Assembly: GCA_018663485.1 (NCBI GenBank)
Contig: JABJQI010000125.1
Span: 1-10,145, forward strand
Direction: 5' to 3'
DNA length: 10,145 bases
Source of the DNA: Opitutia bacterium
GTDB lineage: Bacteria > Verrucomicrobiota > Verrucomicrobiia > Opitutales > Coraliomargaritaceae
A program made the translations under genes and the position numbers. Below the pieces are notes generated by a model, which worked only from the letters and a program-made list of their open reading frames with translations, did not search any database and had not been told where the DNA came from. Within the stretch, counting starts at the first letter, position 1. Each line of letters begins with the position of its first letter. This document shows positions 6,175-10,145 of this stretch, in pieces.

Positions 6175-7212
6175 TCAGCGTTTGGCTACAGCGACCGAAG
6201 CACGATGAATCAGCTCGGTCGGAAGTGAGGCTTTTTGGTGAGAAAGTTCCGGGTTTTCAATACGATCGATAATCATTTTCGCACCAGTTTGGGCGAGCTT
6301 GATTTTGTCAATACGTACGGTCGAGATTTGCGGCTTGGAATTTTTACTATCTGCGTCATCGTTAAAACCGAAGACACTTACATCTTGCGGAACTGAGTAG
6401 CCGTCTTTTTGTAGCAAATCGACCAATTCAACCGCGAGAGTATCATTAACCGCGACTATTGCCGTCGGCGGAGTTTTCGATTCAAGCATATACTTGATCA
6501 TTTCATAAGCCTCTGCGGTGTTACCGATATCCCGTATATTTCTGCATTCGGCAAAGGATAGTTGATGCTTCCCGACAGCAGCAAGGAATCCCGCTTCACG
6601 TTGTTTTGCGTTGGTATCCTCGTGATTATAGGCCACAAAGGCTATGCGACGGTGCTTCAGTTTGACTAAGTGATCGACGATCTGCTCGGAGGCCGAGTAG
6701 CCGTCAGACGTGGCATAATCAACCTTTAATAATTCACGAAAGCCATCCAGCTGCATTAAGGGTATGCCATAGTCGTTGAGTGCTATGACCCGCTTGCGGG
6801 GAAAACGACCTAATAGAATGATTCCGTCGACTTTACCTTGGCGCAGAAATCGTGGCGATACGCTATGCTCAATGGAGCTGTCGTGCCCAGATAAGAGCAG
6901 GTCGTATCCAGCGCGCTCCAACTCAAATTCCAGTGCCTCCATGATTTCCGCGTAGTAGACATTACGAAAAATCGCCGAACTTGATGGGTAAAACATTAGA
7001 CCAATCGTCTCATTCTTTTGGCGGCGCAGATTTCTGCCCGCAGAATTGGGGATGTAGCCGTGTTTCTGGCAAATATCTAAAATATGTTGGCGAACTTCTG
7101 GCCGAATCCGTCCTTTATCGTTTAAAGTGTTAGAAACAGTCGCGATTGAATAGCCCGCTAATTTAGCGATTCCCTTAATCGATGTGATACGTTTTGAACC
7201 ATTCTGTAGCAT
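6175..7212 (-). CDS. LacI-family transcriptional regulator
   Basis: A 345-residue LacI/GalR repressor-type protein. The N-terminal helix-turn-helix is SIKGIAKLAGYSIATVSNTL (11-30), followed by RIRPEVRQHILDICQKHGY and the hinge helix PNSAGRNLR (55-63) with Leu62 in the position that inserts into the operator minor groove. Residues 68-345 form the periplasmic-binding-protein-like effector domain, with the typical AIVAVNDTLAVELVDLL and DVSVFGFNDD segments. I chose the ATG at 7212; a TTG at 7233 would add only seven unconserved residues. LacI members usually sense sugars or nucleosides and act on adjacent catabolic genes, but no sugar gene is present here. Its flanks are radD (92 bases upstream, same strand) and yehS. 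TGTT-GTGA-AACA at 7220-7231, just before the start, is a weak operator candidate for autoregulation. A GAGGC/GCCTC stem overlaps the stop codon but lacks a T tract. Confidence 0.95.
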   Translation of the reverse strand: MLQNGSKRITSIKGIAKLAGYSIATVSNTLNDKGRIRPEVRQHILDICQKHGYIPNSAGRNLRRQKNETIGLMFYPSSSAIFRNVYYAEIMEALEFELERAGYDLLLSGHDSSIEHSVSPRFLRQGKVDGIILLGRFPRKRVIALNDYGIPLMQLDGFRELLKVDYATSDGYSASEQIVDHLVKLKHRRIAFVAYNHEDTNAKQREAGFLAAVGKHQLSFAECRNIRDIGNTAEAYEMIKYMLESKTPPTAIVAVNDTLAVELVDLLQKDGYSVPQDVSVFGFNDDADSKNSKPQISTVRIDKIKLAQTGAKMIIDRIENPELSHQKASLPTELIHRASVAVAKR

Positions 7213-7304
7213 AAATATAATGTTGTGAAACAAAAGGCTAACCTAACATGCAAACCCTTTAATCCTCATCTCTTTAGTACTGTGTAAGGCTTTGAAAAGT
7301 AAGG

Positions 7305-9041
7305 TCAAAGTTCCTCGCTGAATATTTTTTCGGTCACCCGCCAAAACTTCCCCTGTTTGCGAGCGATCACAAAGGAAGGCATACGCAGCTGTGGTCGTAG
7401 TTTGACTGCGTCGCTCACCGAGCTGATATTGAGCTTCAATTCAGGCTTTCGCATGTGTGATCTCAGAAAGTTGATAGCAAACTTCTTCAGACTGGTGGCA
7501 TTGTTTAAATAGTACATTTCAGCGACGAACTGTGCGTCGTAATCGTAATACTTTACCTGCAGGTAGGGCGTTCCTTTTTTGTCAACGCGCTCCAGCATCT
7601 CAATCGAATCCGGGGTGAGCACATGGGCGTCTTTAGAGAGCCTCGCCTGTTTGAGCTTTGTGTCGGGGTCGATCAGTACACAGCCGCAGCTGCGACAATC
7701 ACGAGCGCTGATATCATTTTGAGCCGAGCATTGGGTGCAGATCTTGAACCGAAAAAGATAGTCGCACGGCGTCAATTCGTAGGTGTCCGCATTGACATGC
7801 CCCCCCCGACAATTCCGCCCGAAGTGTTCCACCAGATTGCCATCTTCGTCGACGATTCCCCAGAAGTCATTTACAAATCCACATTCGGGGCAGGGTACTT
7901 GGACTTCGACTGATTCCGATGTCGGCTTCTTTGCGCCGATCTCAGGGCTGAAAATGCTATGCCCCATCCCAGTGTAATCTAACACCAGACAATCCTTTTT
8001 ATTTGTGTCCAAACGCAAACCGCGGCCAATGATTTGCTGATACAAGCTAATCGATTCCGTTGGGCGTAGGATCGCGATCACATCGACATGCGCTGCGTCG
8101 AATCCGGTCGTCAACACGGATACGTTCACTAAATACTTAAACGCTTTTTTCTTAAAATCATGCACGATCTGATCGCGCTCACTCAGCTCGGTGGTTCCCA
8201 CGACCAGCCTGGCCTGTTCAGGCGGAAGATGATTCATAATCTCCTGCGCATGTTTCACTGTTGAGCTGAAAATCATCACGCCCTGCCGCTGGTCGCTCTC
8301 CGTAATATCAATAATGTTTTTGATAATCAGGGGCGTGAGTCGTCTTTGCTTGTGAAGCGCCTCCTCTAATTGAGCCATTGTGTAAGATTGGCCACCTTCT
8401 ATGAGCTCTGAGAAGTCATAAGAGGTCACAGGTATGTCTACCTTTACGGGGGGCGTCAGATATTTGTTGCTGATCATATACTCCAGTGGCAGGTCGTAGA
8501 TGCAGTGCTTAAAAAAGCGAAGATCCTGAGTTTTTGTCTCCCCGCGGAGTGCGTAATTATAGATCCAGCCGAGTCCTAAGCGATACGGGGTGGCGGTCAG
8601 CCCCAAGATGCAAATACGCGGATTGTTCAGCTTGAGCTGCGTGATGACTTTCGCGTATTGACTGTCTGGCTCTAGGCCGACGCGGTGACATTCATCGATC
8701 ACGACGAGTGTGAAATCTTTAAAGAAGGCATCTTTAGCCTTAGCGACCGACTGGATGCTACCGAATATGACCTTCTGCTCGCTATCTTTTTGATTCAATC
8801 CCGCGGAATAGATCCCCGCATGTAGGCCATAACTTTCATACTTCAAATGGTTTTGCTCAACCAGCTCTTTCACATGAGCGAGCACCAATACGCGGCCTTT
8901 GGCTATTTTAGCCAACTCAGCAATTACCAAACTTTTACCTGCACCCGTAGGCAGCACGATCACCGCAGGGTTGGGTCGCTTTCTGAAGTAATTGAGAGTG
9001 CTATCTACCGCTTCTTGTTGGTATGTCCTGAGTGTATACAT
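7305..9041 (-). CDS. radD: RadD (YejH) DNA-repair helicase/ATPase, superfamily 2
   Basis: A 578-residue protein collinear with E. coli RadD/YejH (about 586 residues). RadD is a RecQ-like SF2 ATPase that acts with RecA and SSB in double-strand-break and crossover repair. The start MYTLRTYQQEAVDSTLNYF is the family N-terminus. Walker A is PTGAGKS (31-37), motif II is the DECH box (116-119), motif III TATPYR (149-154), motif V LTTGFDAAH and motif VI QQIIGRGLRL (335-344). The C-terminal part has eight well-placed cysteines (384, 387, 411, 426, 435, 438, 449, 452), suggesting one or two zinc-binding modules, as in the E. coli protein. The C-terminus (FVIARKQGKFWRVTEKIF) is also the family's. A run of eight G on the coding strand lies just after Cys411. 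TATACT (9079-9074) may be a -10 element. It is transcribed away from pxpA and is the first gene of the minus-strand block. Confidence 0.96.
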   Translation of the reverse strand: MYTLRTYQQEAVDSTLNYFRKRPNPAVIVLPTGAGKSLVIAELAKIAKGRVLVLAHVKELVEQNHLKYESYGLHAGIYSAGLNQKDSEQKVIFGSIQSVAKAKDAFFKDFTLVVIDECHRVGLEPDSQYAKVITQLKLNNPRICILGLTATPYRLGLGWIYNYALRGETKTQDLRFFKHCIYDLPLEYMISNKYLTPPVKVDIPVTSYDFSELIEGGQSYTMAQLEEALHKQRRLTPLIIKNIIDITESDQRQGVMIFSSTVKHAQEIMNHLPPEQARLVVGTTELSERDQIVHDFKKKAFKYLVNVSVLTTGFDAAHVDVIAILRPTESISLYQQIIGRGLRLDTNKKDCLVLDYTGMGHSIFSPEIGAKKPTSESVEVQVPCPECGFVNDFWGIVDEDGNLVEHFGRNCRGGHVNADTYELTPCDYLFRFKICTQCSAQNDISARDCRSCGCVLIDPDTKLKQARLSKDAHVLTPDSIEMLERVDKKGTPYLQVKYYDYDAQFVAEMYYLNNATSLKKFAINFLRSHMRKPELKLNISSVSDAVKLRPQLRMPSFVIARKQGKFWRVTEKIFSEEL

Positions 9042-9352
9042 GCAGCGAACAAGCTATTTGAAGCTCACCTCAAAGTATAGGAAATTTGCCTGGTACTGAA
9101 GGATTCATCAGAGGGATCCGATGGCGGTAGTAAAATATTGAAAATTAAAGGCTCCACTTATTTTCTGTAAGGCTGCTATTTCGATGCCTGGACCTTTGGC
9201 TCATCGGCGTAAGGGCTTTGTAGAGAGAGCGTCGGTCATGAGGTCGGTAAATTAATCTGGGTGACGGCAAAGATCGGGAGCCGAGGGCGTTGACTTGTTT
9301 GATTGGATGCAGCAAATGCGGTTGCCACTGGGATTTTTAGTTAGCTAAGTGA
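9042..9352. other. Divergent intergenic region between radD and pxpA
   Basis: This 311-base stretch should hold the divergent promoters of radD (minus) and pxpA (plus). A good -35-like TTGACT lies at 9290-9295 on the plus strand, but the sequence 17 bases on (CAAATG) is a poor -10. For radD, TATACT on the minus strand (9079-9074) is a reasonable -10 with a poor -35. A 23-codon open frame (9184-9255, starting MPGPLAHRRKGF) has no recognisable homology or ribosome site and is probably chance. I see no transposon ends or tRNA fragment. Confidence 0.4.
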
Positions 9353-10072
9353 ATGCAAATGGGGGCGTTGATTTTAAATTGTGATCTAGGGGAGGATGAG
9401 TGCGTGGCGCAAACCGAACGGCTGATGGCGCTGGTCGGTGCTGCGAATATTTGTTGCGGGGCGCATGCAGGGAGTCTTGAGAAAACGCGGGCGACTTTAG
9501 AATTGGCCAAGCGTTATAGCGTGCGGGTGGGCGCACACCCAGGGCTGGAGTTTGCCGGTGGTCGTGGCGCTGCCTTACCTTCGGTTGCGGCGTTCGACGC
9601 GTTGTTACGTGATCAGCTCGAAAGCTTTGCTCGTGTCGCAGCGGAGGTCGGCGTGCTGGTGAGTTATGTCAAGCTGCACGGCACCTTGTATCATGCGGTC
9701 GAGCAAGCCCCCGAGCTGGCTGAAGTCTTTCTTCGACGGATCCAATTGATGCAGCCCTCGGTCGGTATCTTTGCGCTGGCAGGTGGGACATTTGCGCCGC
9801 TCGCTCGGGCATCAGGGATCCGCGTTTGGGAGGAACTGTTTGCCGATCGCGGCTACACCGCCGACGGACAGCTGATGCCGCGCGGCCAAGCGTGCGCGGT
9901 GATCGATGAGGTGGCGGTTGCTGTGGAGCGCATTCAACAGTGGTTGGAGAGCGGCCAGATGGCCGTTGAAGGCGGTCAATCGATCGCGCTGACGGGGGAG
10001 ACCCTGTGCGTGCACTCCGATACGCCGCATGCGTTACAGTTATTGGCGTCCTTGGGACGGCTTGTCCGTTGA
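9353..10072 (+). CDS. pxpA: 5-oxoprolinase subunit PxpA (LamB/YcsF family)
   Basis: A 239-residue LamB/YcsF protein, the third subunit of the PxpABC 5-oxoprolinase. Recognisable blocks in order are LNCDLGEDE (8-16), GAANICCGAHAGS (29-41), RVGAHPGLE (58-66), YVKLHGTLYH (105-114), EELFADRGYTADGQLMPRG (160-178) and LCVHSDTPHA (218-227). These contain the conserved Asp and His residues of the metal- and substrate-binding beta/alpha barrel. Against the usual family consensus as I recall it, the segment after GAHPG is shortened to FAGGRGAALPS in place of a GFGRR-type motif, and HSD replaces HGD near the end. The start is ATG 9353 or ATG 9359; both put LNCDLGE at the right place and neither has a strong Shine-Dalgarno. 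PxpA normally sits next to pxpB and pxpC; here it is about 4.5 kb beyond pxpC, on the same strand. Confidence 0.92.
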   Translation: MQMGALILNCDLGEDECVAQTERLMALVGAANICCGAHAGSLEKTRATLELAKRYSVRVGAHPGLEFAGGRGAALPSVAAFDALLRDQLESFARVAAEVGVLVSYVKLHGTLYHAVEQAPELAEVFLRRIQLMQPSVGIFALAGGTFAPLARASGIRVWEELFADRGYTADGQLMPRGQACAVIDEVAVAVERIQQWLESGQMAVEGGQSIALTGETLCVHSDTPHALQLLASLGRLVR

Positions 10073-10085
10073 TGGGTTGTCATTG

Positions 10086-10145
10086 ATGGATGGAATGTTC
10101 GGTGTCTTTTTGATGCGCCTGGCAACAAATGACGTTCATTTTTCC
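10086..10145 (+). CDS. Possible 5' end of a further gene downstream of pxpA (very uncertain)
   Basis: An ATG 13 bases after the pxpA stop opens a frame of 20 codons (MDGMFGVFLMRLATNDVHFS) that is still open at the right edge. The close spacing and same strand would fit a gene cotranscribed with pxpA, and transporter genes are known near pxp loci. Twenty open codons are not evidence by themselves, and I recognise no family in them. Confidence 0.18.
   Translation, partial: MDGMFGVFLMRLATNDVHFS

Noticed and set aside
6162..6176. GAGGC/GCCTC stem at the end of the LacI-family gene
   Set aside because: The five-pair stem overlaps the stop codon, but no T tract follows on the minus strand, so I did not call a terminator.
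9184..9255. 23-codon frame MPGPLAHRRKGF... upstream of pxpA
   Set aside because: It has no ribosome site, no recognisable family and is of chance length.
10073..10145. Minus-strand open frame entering from the right edge (ending ...KDTEHSIHQ)
   Set aside because: Only about 20 codons are visible and no family is recognisable; it conflicts with the equally weak plus-strand frame.
1..10145. Defence island, prophage, CRISPR or insertion sequence
   Set aside because: No repeats with spacers, integrase, transposase, toxin-antitoxin pair or nuclease module is seen. RadD is a housekeeping repair helicase and its family match is clear, so it is not a novel defence helicase.

Overview
The window is compact bacterial chromosome carrying ten recognisable protein-coding genes (one cut by the left edge) and perhaps the first codons of another at the right edge. 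I see no rRNA, tRNA, CRISPR array, transposase or phage gene. The base composition (GC-richer pxp genes, AT-richer middle block), the mostly absent Shine-Dalgarno motifs, the membrane-anchored S8 protease with a CARDB-like tail and the short variant of PxpA make me favour a marine Verrucomicrobiota relative (Opitutae/Puniceicoccales type). A gammaproteobacterium cannot be excluded, because RadD, YehS and YheT are all well known there. This placement is inference.

Left region (1-3101): a class I glutamine amidotransferase gene (minus strand, C-terminus off the window) diverges from a gene for an exported or anchored subtilisin-like protease. The protease gene converges with yheT, a minus-strand alpha/beta hydrolase gene; only 20 bases separate their stop codons.

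Pxp region: pxpB and pxpC (3307-4831, plus strand, 1-base gap) encode two subunits of the ATP-dependent 5-oxoprolinase. The third subunit gene, pxpA, lies about 4.5 kb downstream on the same strand (9353-10072). PxpABC converts 5-oxoproline (pyroglutamate), a damage product of glutamine and glutamate, back to glutamate.

Middle block (4978-9041): four genes, all on the minus strand, sit between pxpC and pxpA. In transcription order they are radD (DNA-repair helicase), a LacI-family regulator, yehS (DUF1456) and a small RRM RNA-binding protein. The opposite orientation and partly AT-richer composition suggest this block was inserted into, or rearranged with respect to, an ancestral pxpBCA operon. 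RadD and YehS match the proteobacterial families over their full length.

I did not find convincing evidence of a wholly new multi-gene system. The points most worth checking are the split pxp locus, the possible foreign origin of the radD-yehS block, an eight-G tract inside the RadD zinc-binding region, and the altered signature motifs of PxpA.
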